A stretch of DNA of 64,000 bases, taken from positions 6,076,001 to 6,140,000 of the forward strand of contig ML058507.1 in NCBI GenBank assembly GCA_003013855.2, in the 5' to 3' direction. Positions within the stretch are counted from its first letter, which is position 1; every line of letters starts with the position of its first letter. The notes under the pieces are model-generated. The model had not been told where the DNA came from. It did not search any database and worked only from the letters and a program-made list of their open reading frames with translations. Origin of the DNA: Liriodendron chinense. Its lineage: Eukaryota > Streptophyta > Magnoliopsida > Magnoliales > Magnoliaceae. Shown here piece by piece: positions 44,817 to 56,559 of the stretch. Made by a program: the position numbers and the translations under genes.

Positions 44817-47508
44817 TCAATCATTTCCAATGTTACTTTCATTGCTACTATAACTTGACTCCTCTATGGAATCCTCCCTAATATAATCTGTGGCAATCAA
44901 AGGCACATCTAATTTATCCTAAGTCATGTTGTCTTCACTAGCGATCAAGGTATCTACCACAATCCGACCATCATAATGCGATCTTTACAAGTAATCTTTT
45001 ATATCCACTGTCGAACCATCTGCTCCCATATCATACAAGTCCATTAGTTTTTCATGCATAGCAACATGCCAAGTTATCCTTGGGGTCTTTTACATAGAAT
45101 GCCTGTGTGGCTTAAGATGCTAGCACAAACGGTTCGTCATTGTCATTCATTCCAGTATTTGACAAGTGTATGAACTTAACAAGTGTGAACTCCAATTCAT
45201 CCTTCATGATTCCTCTTGTGACATCTACCCACTGACACTTTAACAGTACATTGTGCTGCCACCCATAGTAATTGAGCTTTATGATATCGATCAATACACC
45301 ATAATAAGTAACGACTCCTCGGCTTGAGGTTCTATCATTCACAGATGCAAAGCTTGATGTATTTGCAATCATGACGACTTCACTGCTCTGAGTCTTCTTG
45401 TTATGCTTGTGATCTTTAGCGTGAAACCTATATCCATTTATGATGTACGCGTTATATCTTCTTGCGACCCTATCAGGGCCCTGGACTAATATCTTGACTT
45501 CTTTTGGAAGTGCAAGACCATCTAGAAGCTGGGACCTACTAAAACTTCATCTATTAAACTATTGGTCGTGCAACTTATCGATCTCGTAAATAGTGGCCCT
45601 ACAATTTTTCCACTTAAGTATTCTCTTGTGTTCTCTGCATATGTTCAAGTTAAATGATTGGTTGTTAAGCGCATGTATTTTAATCATTACATGCATGAGA
45701 ATAATAACTATAATTTACATTCTTACTTAAAGTATAGGACAAGTGATTAAGAGTTGAAGAGCATGTATCGGTGCGCCTGTCTTCACGATTTATCGTTAAG
45801 AGTAAGCACCTGTTTAACCCTCATCGGTCGACCTAAGACATTGTCGCCCAAGTCATCATTTTGTATTGGTTGGTCGAACCTAGTCTCAACACCATCAAAG
45901 TATCTCAAACAGAATGTCAGGCATTCTTTGGCGAAGTACCCTTCTAGCGATGGAACCCTCTGGACGACTTCAATTATGCATGCACGACTTAAGTGTGAGG
46001 AGGTATATGCTCCATAACATAAAAAAAAGTTGGCGGAAAAATCATCTCGAGGCTGACAAAGTCTCAATGCAATCCGAGACTGCAGCTCCTTGAAGTCTAC
46101 AACCCGTGCAACTTTGGAGCATAACTCCCTGAAGAATGCGCACAACTCAATCAAGACTGCAATGACATGCTTAGTCAATGTACCCCGCACGGCTAGGGGG
46201 AGTAGTTGTTGCATTAACACATGACAATCATGGCTCTTTAGACCTGAGATCTTGTGCTCTTTAGTATGTACGCATCATAAAATATTCGTTGAGTAACCAT
46301 CTGGAACCTTTACCCTCTTTAGTACATTGCAAAAAAAGTCCTTATCAAATGGGCTCAATGTGAAGCATGCAGGGGGAAGACATGTATTGTTTCTAATACT
46401 GACTGGATGTAGCTTCCTTCTTATTTTCATTTCCTGTAAGTCCATATGAGATTTAACATTGTCCGTTAGTCTTCCCATCAACATTGAACAATGTCCCAAT
46501 GACATTGTCACACACATTCTTTTTAACATGCATGACATCCAAACTATGACGTAGCATGTTGTCCTTCTAATATGGCAAGTCGAAGAATATGCTTTTCTTC
46601 TTCTAGTTGTAGAATTCTCCTGCATCATCATCCTGCACCCTCTTGCGACTGGATGTACCCTTAAAAAACTTTCCAAATGTGTTGTTCATACCCTCTAGTT
46701 GTTCTAAAATCACGTAAACAAATAGTGAAAGCAGCGCAGGTCGTAAATCTTGCTCCCCGTTAAAACATCCCCCGTCTAATATAATATTATGTGCACGGTC
46801 GAGGAATCGACGGTGCCCCATATAGCAAAAAATTTTTTCCATGCTTCGAGCGCCGAGAACAAGTGTCCTTATTGTAGTAAAGAGAAGCAAGGCGCCCTTT
46901 CATACTCCATCCAGACTACATAGCATATGCCGGGAAGTCACTAATCGTCCACATCAATGTTGCTTTCATTTGGAATATCTAATTCTTCTGTGCATCGTAA
47001 GTGTCTACGCCAATCTCCCACAATTGTCTCAACTCATATACTAATGGTGCAGGTATATTTCGATATCATTGTCGGGTCCACAAAGGTCAAGAATCAGCAA
47101 CGACATGATGAGATAAGACTGCTTCATGCACATCCATGGTGACAAGTTGTATACTGTCAAGATGATGGGCCATGTGCTATGAGAATACTCATCGTCCTGA
47201 ATGGATTGAAGTTGTCGGTTGTCAACCCAAGTTGAACATTACGACTATTTGCTAAGAAGGATGGGTGTTTAGTGTTAAAATCTTTCCAGGTAATAGAGTC
47301 AGCAGGATGCCTCAGTATCCCGTCTTTCATCTAGCCCTCGTCATGCCATTGCATGGAGGAGGCTGTCTTCGACGATATGAACAACCTCTGAAGTCTGGGA
47401 ACTAGAGGAAAATGACACAATATCTTTATAGGAATCTTTTGGCCAGTCGTCTTCAAGGAAGTTTCCTCATCATCTTAATTATGTCAAATGTGCTTGCATC
47501 TAGAGGTA
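44817..47508 (-). pseudogene. CACTA tnp2 transposase, 3' portion after the LTR insertion
   Basis: The main En/Spm transposase, which cuts and moves the element. Reading leftwards from 47508: IPIKILCHFPLVPRLQRLF, WHDEG..KDGILRHPADS, then LGLTTDNFNPF (Transposase_21 core), WTISDFPAYAM.SGWSMKGR, YMGHRRFL, MHVKKNVCDNVIGTL, LPPACFTLSPFDKDFFC, VLMQQLLPLAVRGTLTKH (DUF4218 start), YFAKECLTFC, and RYNAYIINGYRFHAKDH. A DUF4216-type block follows at 45112-45372 (VVTYYGVLIDIIKLNYYG, WVDVTRGI). The protein ends in a Ser/Glu-rich tail at the stop at 44817. Frameshifts and stops are common, so it is inactive. Confidence 0.9.
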
Positions 47509-48750
47509 CCGTATGAAATTGCGGTTTTACCGCTTATAGAGATACTCGGAGATATGTCTAAGGACCAAGAGGGGGGGTGATTAGGACCTTATCAAATCTT
47601 TTCGCCTACTAACATATTTTATCAAATAAAACAAAGTAAGCAATAACACTTAGGCTTCCAAGCCAAAGTGGGCCCAATCACAAGACTAGCATATGGTTAA
47701 TCAATAAGCAATCCTAGTCTAAAGCATGCATAGGCAAATAAATGATTCAACTAATCAAGATCCTAACCTATGCTAATAGTGTAGACTTATGAGAGTGGAT
47801 CAATGAGCTCAAGTCTACACAACTAGTGAAGGTACATTTTGTGTGTGGATGAGCCTAGTACGTGCCTAGCATACATTCCTATCAAGCATTCATAATTAAA
47901 CAATTAAACTAACAATGCTAAGATATAAATGTGCTCAATTCAATCACAAACACAAGCATGTATAGTGGTTTGACTTTGGGTCTACTCCACTCTCGGTTCA
48001 AGTGCTCAACTCCTTTGAGCACACCGGCATTCACTATCGGAGGTTTTAAATGAGGTTCACCTCTCAACCTTTACACGGAGGTTTTATCGGTTCACCTCTC
48101 AACCATAACCAGAGTTTTAGACATAGGCTAACTCTCAACACAACGCACGTTTACTCCCGTGTCGGAGGCTCCCCCTTGGAGACTTAGTTTAGGCCCGGCT
48201 AACAAGCCAAGGAACGGCTAACGTCCCTAGGTCGAGTTCGATAAACAAACTCTAAATGGACTCTCAAAAAGGACAACCTTACTTGTCAGATGAGCCCCTT
48301 GTTAAGCGCCGGTTCGGGTTGCTTGATCTCTGCTCTCTCATGCTTCAATCAGCTTCCCTTGCTCCCACGATCGTGTCGCCGTTGCGTCGCCAATGCCTCA
48401 GCCACACTCAATCAAACACCTTGCATGTGATGCCTTTGAGATGCCTAAGGTGCTAGGAGGATAGGTTTGAGAACTCTACAACTAATGGGAATGGGTTGCC
48501 TAGAGTCTCTTTCCTACAACGATCTCATCTTAGAGTTTTGGACAAGGATTTGCCAATCAAGAAGGTTCCAAAATCTAGAGATCAAGAGGGGATGAATGTT
48601 ATCTTCTTCATGAGCTTGGAATGCTCTAATCTTGTGTTAAATCACAAGGAAGATGCCTTGCATAGGTTGGGAATGAGCCTTAAATGGTCTCCAACAATGG
48701 TGGCTTCACTCCTCTCGAAATCCCTCTATTAATGCCCAAAAACTGAGCTC

Positions 48751-48760
48751 CATATATAAG
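48751..48760 (-). promoter_or_regulatory. TATA-like box of solo LTR C
   Basis: CTTATATATG on the minus strand, homologous in position to the TATTTAAA of LTR A, about 45 bp from the motif array. Confidence 0.6.
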
Positions 48761-48804
48761 AAAGGTGAGCTCCAACGGTCATAAAACGGGCAGAAAACGG
48801 CTCT

Positions 48805-49019
48805 GCCGACCTGTCCCGACCGGTCAGCCAAAAGCCAAGAGAAGACAGGAAGTACGCTGTCTGAATGGGGGTCTGTCCAACCGGTCGTGACCGGTCGGAC
48901 CAGCCCAGCCAACCGGTCGGTCCTCCTGAAACCTGCAAACACAGCAGCTTGCTGTTTGGTCTGGCCGACCGGTCTTGACCGGTCCGACCAGTCCAGCCGA
49001 CCTGTCTTGACCGGTCGGA
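48805..49019 (-). promoter_or_regulatory. CCGACCGGTCGG motif array in solo LTR C
   Basis: About ten motif copies, mostly in facing pairs such as GACCGGTCaaGACCGGTCGG and ccaaccggtcg-t-gaccggtcgg. The array occupies the position that holds CCGATCAATCGG motifs in LTR A. Confidence 0.88.
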
Positions 49020-49362
49020 TAGGCCTGGTTCAGCTCAGTATTTTGCTGAACATTGTACATTCCAACTCACTCTCTTTAGGCCATGTTTTGGGTGATGTTC
49101 AGGGACACCTAGGGCCAATCTATGATGACTAATGGTTTCCTAATGTGGTCAAGGTCATCAAAGAAGCAAAGGGGTTGGGTTTTGGTCAAGGTTAAGGCAC
49201 CAAGGCATCACTTTTACCTGAATCTTCTTCCTTGATGTAGCGGGGCCACTTAAGTCTTCGGTCTTCGTCTTCATTAGGCTCAACCGACAGTAGATTCACT
49301 GACGTAAGTGATCGACAAACAAGGTGTACTAGTATGCCACAGAAAAGTGCACTAACACCGTA

Positions 49363-49791
49363 CTTCTTGCATAACTGGTCATTGGGTGTCTCTTTCCAAT
49401 ACAACATACGTACAGTCGTTAAGGCATGCATCGATCTTATTGTAATCGAGTCTGAGGTCCTTTATGATCATCTTTGTATTGTAGAAGGACTTCGGCAACG
49501 TTTAACCATCCAGGAGTGCCTCCTTAAAAAGCGTAAGAAATCTGTTGAAGGACTTGTTGCTCTATTCGGATACACACTTTATGTGATACATCTAGACAAT
49601 GAAAGATAGCTTCGTGAACTTTGTGCACACCGGGTACAGGTTCTGATCCGCATCCTCAAGTAAACTGAAGAAGAAATCTCCATTGTCATTGCGCGCTTGT
49701 GTAGGCTCATGCAAAGCATTAGGTGCCTCATTGTCCACACCCGACATATCAAAAGCATCGTGTATCATACTATTGGGGCTCAAATTCACAC
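49363..49791 (-). pseudogene. CACTA tnp2 exon 2, 5' portion before the LTR
   Basis: Exon 2 begins at an acceptor (tgatcatag|G, 49793-49792) and reads GVNLSPNSMIHDAFDMSG, LLEDADQNLYPVCTKFTKLS, then, with frame changes, a region ending MHALTTVRMLYWKETPNDQL. These blocks are typical of the tnp2 N-terminal half (LYPGC...KLSF and CMLY...). Stops are present. The solo LTR lies immediately to the left. Confidence 0.85.
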
Positions 49792-49910
49792 CTATGATCA
49801 AACAACATGCGGTGGTCCATCTATAACAATTCAAATTAATTTCGGGGCCGAAAAATACCCAGAAAACACTAGTGCAGCCCTAACCCTAGGTGACATGTGC
49901 AATCATAGTT

Positions 49911-50200
49911 GAAACCTACAAATGTCATTTTGGAGCAAAACTGGACATGTGTATTTTTGCCAAATGATCCGAAATGCCCGAAAACCCATAACTAGCAAGT
50001 TTGAATACCGCGTGGTGCATTTCTTTACCTGTGCACCTCTAAATGTGTTTTGCCCGTCTGAAACTGACTGAAAGGATCTGAAAGCCTACAAATACTATTT
50101 TGGAGCTAAACTGGACATACATATTACCACCAAATGATTCGAAATGCTCGAAAACCCTAAACTAAAAAGTTTGAATATCATGCGGTGCGTATTTTAATGT
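49911..50200. repeat. 170-bp tandem duplication
   Basis: cctacaaatgtcattttggag at 49915 and cctacaaatactattttggag at 50085. Both continue through gaaaaccc and gaatac/gaatat...gcggtgc. Confidence 0.75.
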
Positions 50201-50742
50201 ACACGCTTCCCGGAGAAAGTTCCTATATGAAGAGCCGACCCGGAGGTTCCAAATTAGGAAATAACTACCAAAGTTTGCAACATCTGGTCCTCCACACTCC
50301 ATCCCGTTCATTTGATATGTCGATGAGAGCTTAAAAGAGGCTTGACGTCAGTGACTTCGGTCCCCGAAAGGGTATCTGTCCTTGAAATGGTCGCCCGTCG
50401 GAGCCTGAAATCCTAAAATATTTTAAGTCTGGGAGCTATTTCTCTCTTGCAGAGTGCAGAATCTTGAAAAATTCTATGTAGTGGAGAAATTGCATTTTTA
50501 AGAAGGATATGCGGGAGCTCCAAAACCACATGTGCCAGCCACATGTGCCCGGAACAATCCTTCTCGAAAATCGTCCGAAAAAAGTTCAATTTGGAGACAT
50601 GCGATCGGCCTAAAATGACATGCGCTCGGCCTGAAATAACATGCACCCGCCATATTCACCTGGCACATGAGCCCAAAAATCCTTCCAGAATCACATGCGC
50701 TCACCAATATCTGTTAGCCCTGACCCGAACTGATTAAACTAC

Positions 50743-50750
50743 TATAAATA
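50743..50750 (+). promoter_or_regulatory. TATA-like box
   Basis: ACTATAAATAGTAG, 38 bp after the last upstream copy of the ACATGCGCTCAC motif. Transcript-like sequence follows. Confidence 0.5.
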
Positions 50751-51269
50751 GTAGGTCAACTTGATAATCATAAGCAACATCATCTTCGGACGACCTCAGA
50801 GCAACGCAAGAGGTAACACGCACCCGCTCCATCTTCCCTTGCTGGATCCCTTCATCGGAAAGGATTTCCTTGCTGAAAAATGATTTTCCCATCGGAGTCT
50901 AAATGTAGAGGGAGAGAGAGGGAGAATATCCGAAAAAAATGGCGAAGTAGTGGATTTTTTCCACTTTGCAGAGGGACATGCGCCCACCTCTTCTTAGCCA
51001 GAAAATCTGGAAAACATTCTAAGTAATGGATTTTCTCCACTTTGTAGAGGGACATGCACCCACTACCTTATGGCCTGAAACCCTAAAAATCGGCTAAGTT
51101 GCATAGGGACATGCGCCCACTCTTTTTTCAGTCAGAAAACATGAAAATCCAACCAAGTTGCATAGCAACATGCACCCACTGATCCATCCCAGGTGCATGT
51201 ACTATGCCACATGCGCCCGGGAGCTGAAATCTCTCTCCCTTTTCCTTCGAAATTGGACACATGTGCTCA

Positions 51270-51292
51270 GGGGGGGGGGGGGGGGGGGGGGG
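51270..51292. repeat. (G)23 homopolymer
   Basis: G run inside the ACATGTGCCC array. Length may be unreliable. Confidence 0.9.
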
Positions 51293-51649
51293 ACACATGT
51301 GCCCACCTCAAGGCACATGCGCCCACCACCCCAGTACATGTGCCCAGACGGTCTTCCCGTGCCTGGGATTTCCATGGCATGGCCCGTCTTCGATGTGGTC
51401 CACCTCTCCATCGTACTATCGCTCCTAGACACACATCGTCGATCTTTGTCCATCTCCCAAATCAGATCTTCCAACGGTCGATGTTAAACGGCCCGAATCA
51501 ACGATTTAATAAAAAATGACCAACACTTAGCCAAATTTGCAAATTCGAAAATCTTTCCATAAGAGCATAAAATAGTCGAAATCGAGAAGAAGGAAGGGGA
51601 ATTGGACCGATGTCAAGAAGGAGACTTAGCTTCTCCATGGTATGAAACA

Positions 51650-52200
51650 CTAGAATAATGCACTACAACGATGTTATTCGCTTTCCTAATAATCGAATAC
51701 CTTAATTAAATGGTAAACAAGTCCAGTACTTAGTCATTTTCAACCCTAGGAAGTGTCATGTTGGCTTGAAAATCGACTGACGCCAAGTGGAATCAAATGT
51801 GATCTCACTGACGCTAAAGTGGATCTAGCATCGTTACGACCATAGTGAACACAATCCATCACTATTCAAAGATAATCATTGCCAATATTCACCAAATATC
51901 CTAATTGAGTGATAAACTGACCCAGTACTTAGTCATTTTCAGCCCTGGGAAGTGCCCTGTTGGCTCAAAGATCAACTAATGCCAACTAAAACTAAACGCG
52001 ATCTCATTGACGCTAAAGAAAATTTAACATTTTCATGCTACAAGGCAACTAAATCAGGTACTTGCGGGATACCAATCCCCATCGTTTATCAAATATTGGC
52101 ATAAACAGGCATCTTTCAGACTCGATACTTAGCCATTTGCAAGCCTTGAAAATATGCGATCTAGTCCGTCGGACTTGAATCCTCGAAGGAGCTTGGCTCG
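51650..52200. repeat. About 200-bp tandem repeat, three units
   Basis: cagtacttagtcattttcaa at 51724, cagtacttagtcattttcag at 51923 and gatacttagccatttgcaag at 52124. Units also share ctgacgctaaag. Confidence 0.7.
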
Positions 52201-52521
52201 ATACAACTTATTTGGTCTTGTATCGATTATCAAAAGTATATAGAAGAAGGAATGTTCCCGAAGACGAGTCGCTGGACTCCAAGATTGAACATATTTACTT
52301 TGTATTTATGTACTGTACAAGCTTTATTCATCCCGGATAAAGGTCTAAGGCTAAACATAAGGGACTATGCTTACCACGAGAAACCGAAATCAAAAGATTT
52401 CCAACAACACTCGAAATGTTTTGCTATGGACTGCCATTACAAAAGTTAGTCGATGCCCTACCCATCCACAACGGGATCCACTGGTTGAGCTGATCAGGTA
52501 GTTACGTTGCGTCTTCTTACA

Positions 52522-52750
52522 GTCACCCATCATAAAAATATGGGAAAAGGGCTCTGAGTCAGTACCATCTCAAGGTCACCCGTCATAAAAATATAGGAAG
52601 AGAGCTTTGAGTTGTGCCTTCTTAAGGTCACTCGTCGTAAAAATATGAGAAGAGGGCCTTGGCTCATGTCAACCAACAGTCGATGTTCGTGTACTCCAGT
52701 GGTCACCTGTCATAAAAATATGGGAAGAGGGCCCAGTGTTGCACCACTTG
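52522..52750. repeat. About 53-bp tandem repeat, four units
   Basis: gtcacccatcataaaaatatgggaa-type units start at 52522, 52575, 52627 and 52702. The last two are separated by an extra 23-bp insertion. Confidence 0.8.
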
Positions 52751-53146
52751 ATTAAAAATCTTGACAGTCTTTCAACTCGAACAACATGGAAGAAATGAGA
52801 CATAGACATCTCACTTGTATAAAAATGTGGTTTAGTCCATAGCAAGAAAATAAATAGGTCTCTACGATCGTGAACTCAAGACCATAATCCCTGGCAGGTT
52901 AGTCTTTTGCCTTTTAATCAAGAGTGATAAACTATTGGTGTAATTAAGGGCTCGTGACAAATATCATAGCTTGGAATGTAAAAGATATTAAAATCTCTAG
53001 AATAAAATTCGCCTTGCGATATCTCTTCTTATGTATACTTTGTGAATACTTATGATTGTCTATGAATGTCTTTATAATCAGAAACTTCTTAGAACAAGGA
53101 AACACAAGAAAAATATCTTGCGCATTTTCTAGTTCTAACACATACC

Positions 53147-53434
53147 ATATGTATTAACTCCTCTACGAGCATCGTCACATTTAACATTAGGTGCAGACGA
53201 ACAAGATGTTTCCCCGTGATTGGTTCAAGTGGTGTAGTTCTCCATAATTTCATAGATAATCAGATGCTCATAGACAATGTCTCGATGGAAGAATTTAAAG
53301 TTGATGCAATTCCTACATGCAAATGGTATAAGGTCGGTTGATGTATTGGCAAATGCGTAATCAAGGAATTTCTGAACACCGATCTCATATTCGAAGCTCA
53401 CCCTCCATTGATTCATCCAACTCTTGTCCATCAC
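53147..53434 (-). pseudogene. CACTA tnp2 exon 1 (transposase-associated domain)
   Basis: Starts MDKSWMNQWRVSFEYEIGV, then FLDYAFANTS, PFACRNCINFKFF, DIVYEHLIIYEIMENYTT. This is the transposase-associated domain found at the N-terminus of plant tnp2 proteins, with the CxxC pair (CRNC) and the H of EHL visible. It continues after one stop (TT*TNHGE) to a GTATGT donor at 53146. Its presence 3.4 kb upstream of exon 2 ties both halves to one gene. Confidence 0.85.
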
Positions 53435-53644
53435 TATCCTCTACAGCAAAATTCATATAATATGCTGCAAAGTAAAATAATAAATGGCAAACAGTCAGTG
53501 TTCAACAGGATATATCATTGGTATCATTGAGTCATGCCCAATTTCAACCTTACAAGTGTGTATTCACACACATACATGACATGGTTGGGTGGTGCTTGGG
53601 TCACCACCTTGTCTGCTTCTATGGCATATTGAGGGAGACTAGAT

Positions 53645-54875
53645 TTCTTAGAGACTAGGTCTTTATGAGGCCCATTGTGATGTATAAGTTTTATCCACGT
53701 TGTTCATCCATTTCATCAACTCATTTCAGAGCATGAGGCAAATCCAAAGCTTAAGTTGATCGCACCACAGGAAACAAAGGGGATTGAATGTCTACCATTG
53801 ATATCTTCTTGAGGGCTACAGAAGTTTTAGGAAGGGGTTACTAAGTCTAATCGGGTGCTTATTTATTTAGAAAGTAGCAAATAAGCTCTGATTTAATAAG
53901 TTGGGAATGGGTTACTTCTTTAAACGGACCATATTTAGCTTTAGTGGGTAGACATTTTGGACTAATTTTTTGACCAGTTTGTCGTTAAACTTTTCAAGTA
54001 ATTCCCATCTTACCCTCTTCTCTTTACAATTTCTTCAAGGCATACCCACATGATGAACAACCCATAGTAAAGGTAGGGCCCCACATGATGAATGGCCCAT
54101 ATTAATTCTGAGCCTGAATAATGCACAGTCATATCAAAGGTGAGCCCCACATGATAGATGGCCTACTTCAAAGTGTGGCCTCGCATGATGAACGATCCAC
54201 ATCATGTAGGCCTTATCTGATGGATGGTGGACATTGAATGTGGGACCACATGATGGAAGGTTGACATTAAAGGTGGGTTGGACCCCAGATGATGGACGAT
54301 CCATAGCAAAGGTGGGACCTACATGATGGATGGTGGGCATCAAAGTGGGGTCCTGCATGATGGACTATCCACATCAAGTGGGCTCCACATGATAGATGGT
54401 CCACAACAATGGTGGGACCCGCATGATGGATGATCCACATCGAAGGTAAGACCTACGTGATGGATGGTGGATATTGAGTGTGGGACCACATGATGGAAGG
54501 TTGACATTAAAGGTGGGCCTACATGATGAATGACCCATATTGAAGGTTGGGCCCTACACGATGGAAAATCCAAGCCAAGGTGGGACCTACATGATGGATG
54601 GTGGACATCAAAGGTGGGTCTTACATGATGGACTATTTACATCAAGTGGATCCCACATGATAGATGGTCCAAATGAGCCAAATGGATGAACTACATGGAT
54701 GCCAAATGAGCTCTTATTGAATTAGAGTAGAGAGGCCAAACGAGCCCTTAGTGTAGCTCACAGGGGTTTAGCTAGATCTGCCTCATTTTTTTCTCCATAC
54801 CTTAAATTGAGCTAGCAAAATGGATGAAGTACATGGATAAAATACATAAATCAAGGAGGGCTCCACAGAGTCCGA
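53645..54875. mobile_element. Fold-back element, interrupted by repeat-rich insertion
   Basis: Left half 53645-53835 (gaggcccattgtgatgtataag...gaagttttagg), right half from about 54765 (ctcacaggggtttag...ggagggctccacagagtc). The interval between holds a probable MITE (53840-54750) ending gaggccaaacgagcccttag, with a minisatellite inside it. Confidence 0.55.
54040..54680. repeat. Higher-order minisatellite (catgatggatggt)
   Basis: Monomers of roughly 30-40 bp read ggtgggacctacatgatggatggt-acatcaaa. They are arranged in a larger unit: a block from gatggatggtggacattgaatg (54219) recurs at 54459 (240 bp) and one from ggtgggacctacatgatggatgg (54311) recurs near 54573. Confidence 0.8.
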
Positions 54876-55479
54876 TCCCCAGGTATATCCCTGGTGACCA
54901 GGTCTCGAAGCAATTACCTCTATAAAAGGTAGATGGACTAGGTTTCCTAAAACCATTTAATCCCAAGCTCTAAGGGCTAGTGTAATTATGACGTGACATT
55001 CGTTCAATTTGTTTTTTGACAACTTATGTTAAATTTAAAGGGGATAAGAAGAGACAAAGACGTCCGTATCAATCAAAGACATTTAAGGTTGAGTTAGGCC
55101 TGCACTCTAATCAACAATGGGTGTTCCCTCTCAACATGTTTTATGTGATATGGCCCACTTGATTGTGGATTGGGCTGATTAGGGGTGGCAATGGGCCTAG
55201 TTAAAGTAAAGTTTAAGTCAAGCATAGGGCTACAAATACCAATAGGTGCACAACAGCCCATACCCATGCATGAAGTTAAGATGGGCATCCATGCCCAAAC
55301 CTATGAAAGATTGAAAAAGGCTCATTAGAAGCTTTAAGAGTACAGACAGTTGAATTCATAGTTTGACTATTTTGTCAATTATCGCCATGTACAAATAACC
55401 TAATAATATCTACTACATACTAGTAACACACGACCAATAATATTTATTACATATATATATCCACATATACAATAATCAA

Positions 55480-55892
55480 CCACAGATAGCTCCAACGCAC
55501 ATCCAACTCCGCTCTATGAATTTCGGACTAATACACACAAACATGGGCCTGTCCAAATGGCTAGGCCATCCATATTACTATCCATAACAAATGTACAGCT
55601 TGATCATTGTCTCAATAGCGGTTCCCACCTTTTAGGGATCCCCGCTCAACATCCATTTGGATCTATCATGATGCATATATTTTAGTCGCACCATCCATCT
55701 ATTTTGCTAGATCATTGTAGGGAATGGCCTAAAAAATGAGGCAAACCCAAAAGTTTAAGTGGGCCCCACCCCTTGACGGCGTGGATAGAACAGATGCAGC
55801 ATAATGGGCCCCAACATGTATATAATGAATATCCAACCAACTATTAATAGAGGTTCTCACCTTCCAGGGACCGCCGCTCAACATCCTCTTCC

Positions 55893-55948
<56 letters not shown>

Positions 55949-56435
55949 ATTGTTTATTTTATATGCTCAATTGCAAGTACCATTAATCATCCAACATATA
56001 CATCTAAATATACAATAACAAATTAACCACGGATAGCTCCAATGCACATTCGGATCCGCCCCATCAATTTCGGGCTAATACACACAAACACGGGCCTGTC
56101 TAAATGGTCAGGCCACCCATATTACTGTTCATAGAAAATGTACAGCTTGATCATTATCTCAACAGTGGTTCCCACCTTTAGGGACCCTCGCTCAACATCC
56201 ATTTGGATCTACCATGATGTATGTGTTATATCCACACCATCCATCTATTTTGCCAGATCATTGTAAGGAATGACCTAAAAAATGAGGCAGACCCAAAGTT
56301 TAAGTGGGCCGCACCCCTTAACAATGTGGATAAAACAAATGTAGCACAGTGGGCCCCAACATGTATATAATGAAACCTATCCAACCAACTATTAACATCA
56401 ATTCCCACCTTCCAAGGACCCCCACTCATCAACCT
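55480..56435. repeat. 547-bp tandem segmental duplication
   Basis: Unit 1 (from about 55483) and unit 2 (from about 56030) share agctccaacgcacat...cgggcctgtc, ttcccacctt, catttggatcta and ggccccaacatgtatataatg. A (CA)n run (55896-55946) lies at the junction. Fold-back pieces are included in the duplicated unit. Confidence 0.85.
55896..55946. repeat. (CA)n microsatellite
   Basis: About 50 bp of CA repeats at the junction of the two 547-bp units. Confidence 0.97.
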
Positions 56436-56559
56436 ATTTAGCTAATCAAACTGCTTAACTAGTTAAGCCACTTGGCTAATCCAACTACTTGGCCAATTAA
56501 CTTACTTGGCTACTTGGCTACTTGGCTAATCAACCTACTTAGCTAATTAACCATTTTGA

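Larger units (their letters stand above)
47514..49357 (-). mobile_element. Solo LTR, copy C, inserted in tnp2, TSD CCGTA
   Basis: An 1844-bp LTR on the minus strand, TGTTAGTGC...CAATTTCA, flanked by CCGTA at 47509-47513 and 49358-49362. It interrupts the tnp2 reading frame between LYWKETPNDQLCKKYG (right) and the KILCHFPLVPRLQRLF region (left). It is homologous throughout to LTR A. No internal genes are present. Confidence 0.93.
50528..51345 (+). promoter_or_regulatory. ACATGCGCCCAC-type motif array
   Basis: About sixteen copies of ACATGYGCCC or close variants (acatgcgctc, acatgcaccc, acatgtgccc). Seven lie in the 180 bp before the TATA box and the rest in a 370-bp stretch after it, many followed by ac, cacc or gg. 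It resembles the motif arrays in the other LTR promoters of this window in arrangement but not in sequence. Confidence 0.75.
49792..53146 (-). other. tnp2 intron 1, enlarged by repeats and LTR-like DNA
   Basis: A 3.36-kb interval between exon 1 (donor GTATGT at 53146) and exon 2. It holds a 170-bp tandem pair (49911-50195), an ACATGCGCCCAC-type array around a TATA box (50528-51345), three units of about 200 bp (51650-52200) and four units of about 53 bp (52522-52750). An LTR-type element has probably inserted in the intron, but I could not define its ends. Confidence 0.6.

Noticed and set aside
55729..55947. Frame with a CVCVCV run
   Set aside because: Translation of a (CA)n microsatellite and fold-back sequence.
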